Assembly: GCA_050251775.1 (NCBI GenBank)
Contig: JBFWMD010000006.1
Span: forward strand, 1-64,000
Direction: 5' to 3'
Length of the DNA stretch: 64,000 nt
From: Paucidesulfovibrio sp050251775
GTDB lineage: Bacteria; Desulfobacterota; Desulfovibrionia; Desulfovibrionales; Desulfovibrionaceae
The position numbers were made by a program, and so were the translations under genes. Position 1 is the stretch's first letter. The number at the start of each line of letters is the position of its first letter. This document shows, piece by piece, positions 24,424 through 31,781 of the stretch. Below the pieces are notes generated by a model. It made no database searches, had not been told where the DNA came from, and was given only the letters and a program-made list of their open reading frames with translations.

Positions 24424-25482
24424 ATGGAAAAACGAATCATCAAGGTCCTGGTGGTGGACGACTCCGCACTGGTGCGCAGCGTGCTGGAACGCGGGTTGTC
24501 CATGGACCCCGGCATCGAGGTGGTGGGAACCGCGCCCGATCCCTACGTGGCCAGAGACAAGATTGTGCAGATGCGGCCCGATGTGGTCACGCTGGACGTG
24601 GAAATGCCGCGCATGGACGGCCTGGAGTTTTTGCGCAAGCTCATGCCGCAGTATCCGCTTCCCGTGGTCATGGTCAGTTCGCTTACGGAGCGCGGCAAGC
24701 AGATCACGCTGGACTGCCTGGACGCCGGGGCCGTGGACTTCGTGACCAAGCCCACTTCGGACATGGCCTCGGGTCTGAACAGCATGCTCACGGAGCTGCG
24801 CACCAAGATCAAGATCGCCTCGACAGCCAATGTTTCGCACTGGAAGCACAAGCGCGCGGAATTCAAGCCGCGTTCGATTCAGGGCAGCGCCCTTTCCGGG
24901 ACCACGGACAAGGTCATCGCCATTGGCGCGTCCACGGGCGGAACCGAGGCCATCCGCGAGGTGATCACGGCATTTCCCGTGACCACGCCGGGCGTGGTCA
25001 TTGTCCAGCACATGCCTGCGGGCTTCACCCGGATGTTTTCCGAGCGCATGAACACGCTCTGCAACATGGAAGCCAAGGAAGCTGCGGACGGCGACCGCGT
25101 CATGCCGGGCCGGGTGCTCATTGCGCCGGGCGGCATGCATATGCGCCTGGTGCGCTCCGGCGGCATCTATCAGGTCCGCTGCAAGCCCGGTCCCCTGGTC
25201 AACGGCCATTGCCCCTCGGTGGAGGAATTGTTCAAATCCGTGGCCGAACACGCGGGCGGCAATGCCGTGGGCGTGATGCTCACGGGCATGGGCGCGGACG
25301 GTGCGGACGCCATGAAACTCATGCGCGACGCCGGCGCCAGGACCCTGGCCCAGGACGAGGCCACCAGCGTGGTCTTCGGCATGCCCAAGGAGGCCTACGC
25401 GCGTGGCGGAGCGGAGCGGCTCGTTCCGCTGGGCAACATCGCCCAGGAGACCTTGAACCTGCTCGGCAAACTGGGGGGCTGA
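24424..25482 (+). CDS. cheB: Chemotaxis methylesterase CheB
   Basis: A 352-residue response-regulator enzyme that removes receptor methyl groups. The receiver domain has VVDDSALVRS and the phospho-acceptor Asp in LDVEMPRMDG near 57. The methylesterase domain has IGASTGGTEAI (Ser near 170), VQHMPAGFT (His near 196) and LTGMGADGADAM (Asp near 290), so the Ser-His-Asp triad is complete. The start codon abuts the cheR stop and the stop overlaps the cheD start (TGATG). The linker between the domains is 30-40 residues, which is ordinary. Confidence 0.95.
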   Translation: MEKRIIKVLVVDDSALVRSVLERGLSMDPGIEVVGTAPDPYVARDKIVQMRPDVVTLDVEMPRMDGLEFLRKLMPQYPLPVVMVSSLTERGKQITLDCLDAGAVDFVTKPTSDMASGLNSMLTELRTKIKIASTANVSHWKHKRAEFKPRSIQGSALSGTTDKVIAIGASTGGTEAIREVITAFPVTTPGVVIVQHMPAGFTRMFSERMNTLCNMEAKEAADGDRVMPGRVLIAPGGMHMRLVRSGGIYQVRCKPGPLVNGHCPSVEELFKSVAEHAGGNAVGVMLTGMGADGADAMKLMRDAGARTLAQDEATSVVFGMPKEAYARGGAERLVPLGNIAQETLNLLGKLGG

Positions 25483-25970
25483 TGGGAGTCATTACGCTCG
25501 GCGTGGGAGACCATGGCGCATCGCGAAAGCCCGGCGATGTCATCAAGACATATGCTCTGGGGTCTTGCGTGGCCATCATCCTGCTCGACCCGAAGACACG
25601 CACCGTGGGCATGGCCCACATCGCGCTGCCCGACTCCAGCATCCAGCCGGACCGGGCCAAGGAACGACCAGCGTACTTTGCGGACACTGGAATTCCAATA
25701 CTTTTCCAGGCCATGGAGCGGCAGGGCGCCGCCAAGAACGGGCATGGCATGATTGTGAAACTGACCGGTGGGGCCAAGGTTATGGACCATAACGAAGTAT
25801 TCAATATCGGAAAGCGCAACGTGCTGGCAATAAAGAAAATATTATGGCAATATAAACTCGGCCCGGTCGCGGAGGACGTGGCGGGCAGCATCAGCCGCAC
25901 GGTCAGCCTGGAAGTGGACACGGGGCGTGTGACCATTGCTTCGGCGGGCCGGGAATCCTGGTATTTATAG
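25482..25970 (+). CDS. cheD: Chemoreceptor glutamine deamidase CheD (intact)
   Basis: A 162-residue CheD. The active site is complete: ALGSCVAIILLDP carries the nucleophile Cys near 27 and GMAHIALPDS the His near 44. LTGGAKVM near 95 is the typical glycine-rich segment. The ATG overlaps the cheB stop as TGATG. This copy contrasts with the Cys-to-Gly copy at 23043, so receptor deamidation in this operon presumably depends on this one. CheD also binds CheC/CheX-type phosphatases, two of which are encoded downstream. Confidence 0.93.
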   Translation: MGVITLGVGDHGASRKPGDVIKTYALGSCVAIILLDPKTRTVGMAHIALPDSSIQPDRAKERPAYFADTGIPILFQAMERQGAAKNGHGMIVKLTGGAKVMDHNEVFNIGKRNVLAIKKILWQYKLGPVAEDVAGSISRTVSLEVDTGRVTIASAGRESWYL

Positions 25971-25996
25971 CTGGGTGACAAGAGCACTGGGGGAAG

Positions 25997-26392
25997 ATGA
26001 TGGAACGGGTGATCATCGCTGACGACTCCGCCACGGCGCGCATGGTGATTCGGCGCTGCCTGGAGATCGCCGGGTTGACCGGAGCGGAATTTCTGGAGGC
26101 GGCCAACGGGCTGGAAGCTCTCGAATTACTGGAATGGGGCCCACCGGACCTGCTGGTCACGGACCTGACCATGCCGGTCATGGGGGGGCTGGATCTGCTT
26201 CGCAGGCTCCGGCAACAGGAGGAGTATCGCGACATGCCGGTGCTCGTCATCTCCAGCGCAAAGAATGAAGCCAATGAACGGGAACTCATGGAACTGGGGG
26301 CGTTCGCCGTGCTGCCGAAGCCGGTGAACCCGGCCATGCTGGCCGAGGCGCTCGCGCCCCTCCTGCCCGCCAAGGGAGGTGCCGCATGGTGA
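25997..26392 (+). CDS. Stand-alone receiver protein, CheY-like
   Basis: A 131-residue receiver domain. IIADDSATARM has the acidic pocket, LLVTDLTMPVMGG the phospho-acceptor Asp near 56, LVISSAKNE the switch Ser and VLPKPVNP the Lys near 110. It has no output domain, so it would act by protein binding, most likely as the CheA-phosphorylated messenger or phosphate sink. GGGGGAAG precedes the start. Its 3' end overlaps the next gene by 7 bases. Confidence 0.9.
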   Translation: MMERVIIADDSATARMVIRRCLEIAGLTGAEFLEAANGLEALELLEWGPPDLLVTDLTMPVMGGLDLLRRLRQQEEYRDMPVLVISSAKNEANERELMELGAFAVLPKPVNPAMLAEALAPLLPAKGGAAW

Positions 26393-26805
26393 TGAGTGTC
26401 AAGGAGTCGGTGCAGGCCGCTGTCAGCGCGACCATGGAGGAAATGTTCTTCGTGGAGCCGCGAAACTCCGATTTCCTCTGGTCCAAGGTCCGGGTGCTCG
26501 AACCGTGCGAAGGCTCCGTGACTCTGGTGTTCGAGCGTTCCCTGCTGCAATACGTGGCCCAGGCCATTTTTGGTGAGCACGAACGCATTCGCGAGCAGAC
26601 ACTCTGGGACACCCTGGCCGAGGTTGTCAACACCGTGACCGGCCGGGTCGTGAGCTCCCTGCTCCCTCCGGACACCCCGTTCCGGCTCAGTGTGCCGGAA
26701 AACGGCACGGGCTGGCCGCCCAGGGCCAACGAGCCCATGCTCTATGTGACGGACCGGGGCGGTTTTGTGGTCATGGTCAAGGGGTTGGACAATTGCACGG
26801 GGTAG
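26386..26805 (+). CDS. CheX-like chemotaxis phosphatase homologue
   Basis: A 139-residue protein of the CheX/CheC fold. WDTLAEVVNTVTGRVVSSLL near 71-90 matches the phosphatase helix with the E-x2-N pair that attacks receiver phosphate. The C-terminal strand is DRGGFVVMVKG. It overlaps the receiver gene by 7 bases, so the two are probably translated together and may be functional partners. It is divergent from the canonical CheX encoded next. Activity is inferred from the motif. Confidence 0.75.
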   Translation: MVMSVKESVQAAVSATMEEMFFVEPRNSDFLWSKVRVLEPCEGSVTLVFERSLLQYVAQAIFGEHERIREQTLWDTLAEVVNTVTGRVVSSLLPPDTPFRLSVPENGTGWPPRANEPMLYVTDRGGFVVMVKGLDNCTG

Positions 26806-26834
26806 TTCCCGGCAAGCGCTGAAAGGGGGCTCCG

Positions 26835-27293
26835 ATGGACATGGAAATGGCCAAGGCCGTGATCAAGGCCGCACAGGACGTGCTCTCCACCATGGCCGGA
26901 GTGGCCGCGGAGCCGGGAAAGCCCTACGTCAAAAAAGGGCAGGTGGCCAAGGGCGACGTGACCGGCATCATCGGCATCACCGGAGACATGACCGGCTCGA
27001 TCTCCATTTCCTTTGAAAAAGCCTGCGCCATCGCCGTGGTCAGAAGCATGCTCGGTGCGGAGCTGGGGGACATCCTCCGCGATGTCCAGGACGCTGTGGG
27101 CGAGATCACGAACATGGTTTCCGGGCAGGCCCGCGCGGCCATCGACAAGCAGGGCCTGAACCTGCGAAGCGGCACGCCCACGGTGGTCATGGGCGACAAC
27201 CACACCATCCAGCACATCACTGACGCGCCGATTATGGCCATTCCCTTTTCAACGCCGGATGGCTCCTTCACGGTGGAATTCTGCGTGGAATAA
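26835..27293 (+). CDS. cheX: Chemotaxis phosphatase CheX
   Basis: A 152-residue CheX homologue that would dephosphorylate CheY-type receivers as a dimer. DVQDAVGEITNMVSGQARA near 85-103 has the catalytic E-x2-N motif. The protein ends FTVEFCVE. It follows the divergent CheX-like gene by 29 bases and precedes a hybrid kinase gene. Two CheX-type proteins plus a free receiver suggest fast signal termination in this pathway. Confidence 0.9.
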   Translation: MDMEMAKAVIKAAQDVLSTMAGVAAEPGKPYVKKGQVAKGDVTGIIGITGDMTGSISISFEKACAIAVVRSMLGAELGDILRDVQDAVGEITNMVSGQARAAIDKQGLNLRSGTPTVVMGDNHTIQHITDAPIMAIPFSTPDGSFTVEFCVE

Positions 27294-27333
27294 CCAAGTG
27301 GCGAAACGCCGGGCAGCAAACCGGGAGACGCGC

Positions 27334-29292
27334 ATGGCGGATGAGCCTGTCAACATTCTTCTCATTGAGGATGAGAGCGCGCATGCGGAACTGATCCAAG
27401 AGGCTTTTGCGCGCGAAGGGGCGGATTTTCGGCTGCACGTGGCAGAAACCGTGGAAAAGGCGCGCGCTCTGCTCGACGAGAACCTGCCCGACCTGGTCAT
27501 TGCGGACTGGCTTCTGCCCGACGGCAACGGCATCGAAATTCTTCCACCCAATCGCGAAGAACCGCGCTACCCGCTGATCCTGATGACCAGCCAGGGCAAC
27601 GAACAGGTGGCGGTGGAGGCGCTCAAGGCCGGCGCACTCGACTATGTGGTCAAATCCGCAGATACCTTTCTCGACATGCCCCACATCGCCCGCCGCGCTC
27701 TGCGGGAGTTTGCGCAGATGCGCCGCCGCCGCGAGGCCGAGGAGCGGTTCCGGCAGATGGCCGAGTCCATCAGCAGCGTGTTCTGGCTCGGTTCCCCCAG
27801 CGGGTTCATCTATCTCAGTCCGGCTTTCAGCCAGATCTGGGGCGTGCCCGTGGAAACGGCCCTGAAGAATCCCGCCCTGGTGTTCGACGCCGTTCATCCG
27901 GACGACCGAGACAAGCTCCGCACGGCTCTGGAGCTGAGTCTGGGGCCGGGCGGCACGCCCCAGGCGGTGGAATACCGGGTCAGCCGCCCGGACGGAACCC
28001 TGCGCTGGCTCTCCGGGCGCAACTATCCGGTGCTTTCCACGGGCGGCAGTGCACGGGTGGCGGGCACGGTCGAGGACGTTACCGAGCGTGTGCTGCGCGA
28101 GCAGGAACTGGCCAGGGCCAAGGAGGCCGCCGAAGTGGCGGACCGGGCCAAGAGCCAGTTCCTGGCGAACATGAGCCACGAGCTGCGCACGCCCATCAAC
28201 GGCATTGTGGGCATGACCGACCTGCTTCTGCGCACCGGGCTGAATACGGATCAGCGCAAGTTCCTGGAAATGTCGCGTGAGGCCTCCACCAAGCTGCTCA
28301 GCGTGGTGGAGGACATCCTTGAACTTTCCAGCATTGAGGCCCGTGCGGTTCGCCTGGAGCGGCGTCCGTTCCGGCTGCGCGACGTGGTCGATTCCATCTG
28401 CGAAAACCGCCAGACCGCATTCCGACTCAAGGATTTGAGCTTCTCCTGGAATGTGGCCGAGGCTGTCCCGGAGGAGGTCGAAGGCGATCCGACCCGTCTG
28501 GCCCAGGTGCTTTCCAATCTGCTTTCCAACGCGGTCAAGTTCACGGACAAGGGCGAGGTCAAGGTGCGCGTTTCCCTGGCCAGCCGCCACCGCCGCAGCG
28601 CGGACAGCGGATCCGAAGGGGCCGTGGTCGTGCTCTTCACAGTGCAGGATACGGGCATTGGCATCGCCCTGGACAAGCAGAAGGAAATTTTCGAAAGCTT
28701 CACCCTGGCCGAAGACTGCATGACCAAGGCCTACGGTGGGACAGGCCTGGGCCTGTCCATCGCCCGGCAACTTGTGGAGATGCTCGGTGGCAGGCTCTGG
28801 GTCGAAAGCGCCCTGGGCGAGGGCAGCAGCTTTTTCTTCACCACAGTGCTGCGCCTGCCCGGAAAGATCCGCACCACGGGAACGCAAGACAAAGCCGCCA
28901 CGCCCGGCCTTTCTGCCCGGCTGAACATCCTCTACGCCGAAGACGATGCCACGAACCGTTTCGTGGTCACCCGCTATCTGGAAAAGCTGGGGCATCGGGT
29001 CATCGAGGCCGAGGACGGGGTTGTGGCCCTGGAGGCCCTGGCCAGGGGCGGCATCGATCTGGTGCTGCTGGACATTCAGATGCCCCGGGTCAACGGCCTG
29101 GAAGTGCTCGACGCGGTCCGCCACGGGGAAATCCCCGGAGTGTCGCGTGAGCTGCCTCTGATCGCGGTCACGGCCTATGCCCTGGAATCCGAGCGCGAAT
29201 CCTTCCTGGCACGGGGCATGGACGGCTATCTGGCCAAGCCCTTCGAAGTCGAGCACCTGCGCGAAGTCATCGACCGGGTCTACAAGAAATAG
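27334..29292 (+). CDS. Hybrid sensor histidine kinase with N- and C-terminal receivers
   Basis: A 652-residue soluble kinase without membrane segments. Order: receiver (about 6-125, Asp in LVIADWLLPDG), PAS with PAC (about 140-260), HisKA with NMSHELRTPINGIVG (His near 282), HATPase_c (N-box SNLLSNAVKF near 390, GGTGLGLSIA near 470), and a second receiver (Asp in VLLDIQMPRVNG near 590). ATG at 27334 is chosen because the protein then begins at the receiver; the frame is open further upstream but overlaps cheX. It ends the chemotaxis operon. An N-terminal receiver lets it take a signal from another kinase, perhaps CheA. A terminator-like hairpin follows at 29380. Confidence 0.92.
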   Translation: MADEPVNILLIEDESAHAELIQEAFAREGADFRLHVAETVEKARALLDENLPDLVIADWLLPDGNGIEILPPNREEPRYPLILMTSQGNEQVAVEALKAGALDYVVKSADTFLDMPHIARRALREFAQMRRRREAEERFRQMAESISSVFWLGSPSGFIYLSPAFSQIWGVPVETALKNPALVFDAVHPDDRDKLRTALELSLGPGGTPQAVEYRVSRPDGTLRWLSGRNYPVLSTGGSARVAGTVEDVTERVLREQELARAKEAAEVADRAKSQFLANMSHELRTPINGIVGMTDLLLRTGLNTDQRKFLEMSREASTKLLSVVEDILELSSIEARAVRLERRPFRLRDVVDSICENRQTAFRLKDLSFSWNVAEAVPEEVEGDPTRLAQVLSNLLSNAVKFTDKGEVKVRVSLASRHRRSADSGSEGAVVVLFTVQDTGIGIALDKQKEIFESFTLAEDCMTKAYGGTGLGLSIARQLVEMLGGRLWVESALGEGSSFFFTTVLRLPGKIRTTGTQDKAATPGLSARLNILYAEDDATNRFVVTRYLEKLGHRVIEAEDGVVALEALARGGIDLVLLDIQMPRVNGLEVLDAVRHGEIPGVSRELPLIAVTAYALESERESFLARGMDGYLAKPFEVEHLREVIDRVYKK

Positions 29293-29379
29293 AATTGAAT
29301 CAGCAAAAACGTTGACAACAACCTAAAACACGAAGAAATCCCCTAACGGTAGTAGATTGTTGGGCGGGGTCTTTTCAAT

Positions 29380-29405
29380 GCAAGAAATCTTGCTGGCATT
29401 TTTAT
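29380..29405 (+). terminator. Probable terminator between the che operon and DUF3825
   Basis: GCAAG (29380-29384) pairs with CTTGC (29389-29393) and is followed by TGGCATTTTTAT. The stem is short. It lies between two convergent genes and could serve the hybrid kinase transcript. Confidence 0.4.
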
Positions 29406-29409
29406 AATT

Positions 29410-30177
29410 TTAATTCACAGCCTGCGGAGAAAGCCAATAGCTGCTCGGTTTAACGATCAATCTTGCGTTGTTATATGCCATTCGCAGGGTCAATATGGTA
29501 GAAGCTCTGTAGGAGTTGTTGATATTTGCTAAAACCAGAGCCGCATCTGGAGTTTCTTCACTTGTCATAAAAAGGGGAAGTAACAACTGAATATGATTAT
29601 CGTGGCATTGTGGTATAGCAATTTTGTAATCTAAGGTAGCAAGCTTTTTGCTTTTCGTGATTGCGCCATCAAGGAGCATCATCATAACATTTCTGTTGTT
29701 CCGAAATGCTACTGGAAGTCTGTTAATGTTGTCATCTACTATGTGGTCAATGTTGATGGCAATCCCTTTGTTTGGATCAAAAATAAGATTTTCTGGTTTT
29801 CCAAAATAATTAGCGCGTTCTGGAAGTTGATCAAAATGATTTACTATGTCTATAGCACTGCTTTTTCGAAATCCCGAAAAAAATTTTTGCGTCGGGTTTG
29901 TTGCTGGAGGATTCCTGTGCTCTTGAAAAAGAGCATAAATCTCTTCAAAATTAGCAGTGAAGAGTCCTGTATTAAAGACAAGACGGCTTCCAGCTTGGTT
30001 TTGTTTGATTTTCTTTTCGTGCCTTACCCTTCTAAACGTGTGTTCTAAATAATTTTTCAAGATCGAATATTGGTCGGTGTCATTCGCAAAGCACCAAGTC
30101 TCATCAGCTGCAAGGTTCGCCAAGGCAACTATGCTTTCGTTGAAATTTGGGAAAAAGGCGAAATCAAATAGTTCCAT
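29410..30177 (-). CDS. DUF3825-type protein, low-GC accessory gene
   Basis: A 255-residue protein resembling DUF3825. It begins MELFDFAFFPNFNESI, has ILKNYLEHTFRR near 39-50, VFNTGLFTANFEEIYALF near 67-84 and ends with STILTLRMAYNNARLIVKP. Such domains are found alone or linked to RNA-binding OST-HTH domains; their biochemistry is not established to my knowledge. GAGGAGG lies 7 bases before the ATG. GC is much lower than in the operons on both sides, a sign of acquisition. A 57-codon ORF ends 12 bases upstream in the same frame, separated by a single TGA. Together they occupy the 1.2-kb gap between the che and glycan operons. Confidence 0.65.
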   Translation of the reverse strand: MELFDFAFFPNFNESIVALANLAADETWCFANDTDQYSILKNYLEHTFRRVRHEKKIKQNQAGSRLVFNTGLFTANFEEIYALFQEHRNPPATNPTQKFFSGFRKSSAIDIVNHFDQLPERANYFGKPENLIFDPNKGIAINIDHIVDDNINRLPVAFRNNRNVMMMLLDGAITKSKKLATLDYKIAIPQCHDNHIQLLLPLFMTSEETPDAALVLANINNSYRASTILTLRMAYNNARLIVKPSSYWLSPQAVN

Positions 30178-30189
30178 CTGGTCTCCTCC

Positions 30190-30225
30190 TCAAAAAAAGG
30201 GGAAGAAGGTTTCACCTTCTCCCCC
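30190..30225 (-). terminator. Terminator-like hairpin merged with the small ORF stop codon
   Basis: On the minus strand GGGGAGAAGGT (around 30224-30214) pairs, with one bulge, with ACCTTCTTCCCC (30210-30199), followed by seven T and then the TGA. The DUF3825 ribosome binding site comes immediately after. A ribosome finishing the small ORF would melt the stem, so translation could prevent termination. This is inference from layout. Confidence 0.5.
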
Positions 30226-30363
30226 GATAGCTGTAAAGTTTAACTTGAATTGTACGGATAAGCCCGTACAGCCTAATTTTTTTGGTAATACTACACCCCA
30301 AGTACGAATCAAAATTGATTCATACTGGGGGGGCTTGCTACAATCTCCTGCACCTATAACCAT
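30190..30363 (-). CDS. 57-residue small ORF upstream of DUF3825
   Basis: An unannotated-looking short frame on the minus strand from ATG 30363-30361 to TGA 30192-30190. TAGGA lies 4-5 bases before the ATG. The product starts MVIGAGDCSKPPQYES, contains two Cys and ends GGEGETFFPFF; no family is recognised. Its stop is in frame with the DUF3825 start 12 bases on, so readthrough would give one fused protein. Its last codons form a terminator hairpin whose T-run merges with the stop codon. It could be a small partner such as an antitoxin, a leader peptide controlling the hairpin, or the detached N-terminus of DUF3825. Confidence 0.5.
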   Translation of the reverse strand: MVIGAGDCSKPPQYESILIRTWGVVLPKKLGCTGLSVQFKLNFTAIGGEGETFFPFF

Positions 30364-30407
30364 AATTTCCTATATTGTCTAGGTCTGCATGCTAGTATTT
30401 TTTAGTG

Positions 30408-30413
30408 ATTATA
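30408..30413 (-). promoter_or_regulatory. Perfect TATAAT -10 box upstream of the small ORF
   Basis: TATAAT on the minus strand lies about 45 bases before the small ORF ATG in AT-rich sequence. No good -35 hexamer stands 16-18 bases further upstream, so an activator may be needed. Confidence 0.4.
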
Positions 30414-30515
30414 TTCAGTAAATTCAACTTAATTGGCAGCTCTACACCTATGCTGAACGCCTTGACTCATGCGGCCCTTTTCCGTTGGCCTCATCCCTGG
30501 TCCCGGACCGCGACC

Positions 30516-31781
30516 TCAGAGCAGCGTGGAATAGAGCGCCCTGTAGCGACGCGCGGCCACGTCCGTTGCGTATTCCCGCAGGGCCTTTTCCCTGGCCCGT
30601 TCCCGCATGGTCGAAAAAAGTCCGGGCGCGGCCAGGGCCGCTCGCAGGGCGCGCACCAGCGCTTCCGCGCGATCTTTCTCCCCCATGTTCGCGACGTTGC
30701 GTACCAGAAATCCGTTCTCCCCGTCCTCGATCATCTCGGGAATCCCTCCGGTGTCGTAGGCCAGCACAGGCGTGCCGCAGGCCAGGGACTCCAGCACGGT
30801 GTTGGGCAGATTGTCCTGTTGCGAGGGAAGCACGTAGAGGTCGCAGGCCGCATACGCCCGGACCAGATCCGCGTCGTTTTTCAGGTAGCCCAGGCCATGG
30901 ACCCGGAGACCCTCGAGCTCTGGCACAGGAGCGCTGTTGCCGAAAATGGCGAGGTCCACGGGCAGCCGCGCCTGGGCCAGGGCTGCGAGCAGGTCCTGGC
31001 CGCCCTTGCGCGTGTCCTCAAGGGCGAAGTCCGCGCCAAAGAGGAGCAGGGGCCTGCGCCCCCTGGCATTGGCGATCAGGGGCAGGCCGAACCGTGCCCG
31101 CGCACGGTTGCGTTCCGCCTCGGAAAGCGGGGCATAGCGCTGCGTGTCCAGGCCGTTGGGGATGACCTCCACGCGCCGTGCGCCCAGGAGCGGGCTTTTC
31201 CGGGCCAGTCCGGCCAGCCAGCGGCTCGGGGAAACCACGGTCAGGTTCATGCGCGGGTAGGTGGCGGCCTTGCGCGCAAAGGTGCGTGCGGAAATATCGT
31301 CGGGATTTGCGCTGGCCAGGGCCGGACAAACGCCGCAGCCCTGGAGGTAGCGTTCGCATGCTCCCGCGTAGTGGCAGACTCCGGTGAAGGCCCACATGTC
31401 GTGAATGGTCCAGACCACGGGCATTTTCAGCCGGGCCAGGCTCTCGATGCGCAGCAGGCCGCAGTGCAGCCAGTGCAGGTGGGCGATGTCGGGCCGCAAG
31501 CCACGCAGGGCCAGAGCGGCCAGACCGGGCACGCGGTTCACGGAATAGGGCGCGCGGATCCGGTCCGGATGGGTCGCCTTGAGATCGCGCTGGTCCAGTC
31601 GCGAACTCCACGGAGTGGGCAGGCCCGGCAACACATGCACTCCTGGCCGCCGCGCTCCGGTCCGGCGCACGAGCATGTCGGCCCGCATGTCCGGCAGGCC
31701 GCGCACAGCCTCGAAGAGCCGCACGGCAGCCCTGGCAGCGCCGCCCTGGTCCTCAAAGGTGTTCAGGAAGACGACGCGCAT
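30516..31781 (-). CDS. Glycosyltransferase family 4 (GT-B)
   Basis: A 421-residue GT-B glycosyltransferase of the group 1 type. The N-terminal domain begins MRVVFLNTFEDQGGAARAA, with a glycine-rich loop, and has PVVWTIHDMWAFTG near 121-134, typical of colanic-acid-like transferases. The C-terminal domain has VEVIPNGLDT near 205 and DLYVLPSQQDNLPNTVLESLACGTPVLAYD, with the E-x7-E motif near 330. The start is the ATG at 31781 with AGAGGA upstream, giving a 19-base overlap with the asparagine synthase gene. It is the last gene of the long minus-strand glycan operon. The sugar is not predictable. Confidence 0.9.
   Translation of the reverse strand: MRVVFLNTFEDQGGAARAAVRLFEAVRGLPDMRADMLVRRTGARRPGVHVLPGLPTPWSSRLDQRDLKATHPDRIRAPYSVNRVPGLAALALRGLRPDIAHLHWLHCGLLRIESLARLKMPVVWTIHDMWAFTGVCHYAGACERYLQGCGVCPALASANPDDISARTFARKAATYPRMNLTVVSPSRWLAGLARKSPLLGARRVEVIPNGLDTQRYAPLSEAERNRARARFGLPLIANARGRRPLLLFGADFALEDTRKGGQDLLAALAQARLPVDLAIFGNSAPVPELEGLRVHGLGYLKNDADLVRAYAACDLYVLPSQQDNLPNTVLESLACGTPVLAYDTGGIPEMIEDGENGFLVRNVANMGEKDRAEALVRALRAALAAPGLFSTMRERAREKALREYATDVAARRYRALYSTLL

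Noticed and set aside
30190..30205. Frameshift at the T7 run joining the small ORF to DUF3825
   Set aside because: Neither shifted frame continues into DUF3825; the two frames are already the same and separated only by TGA, so readthrough rather than a shift would be needed.
30190..30360. Type III toxin-antitoxin RNA or retron-like RNA upstream of DUF3825
   Set aside because: The stretch is an open reading frame with ribosome binding site, no repeats and no reverse transcriptase, so coding is the simpler explanation for most of the apparent structure.
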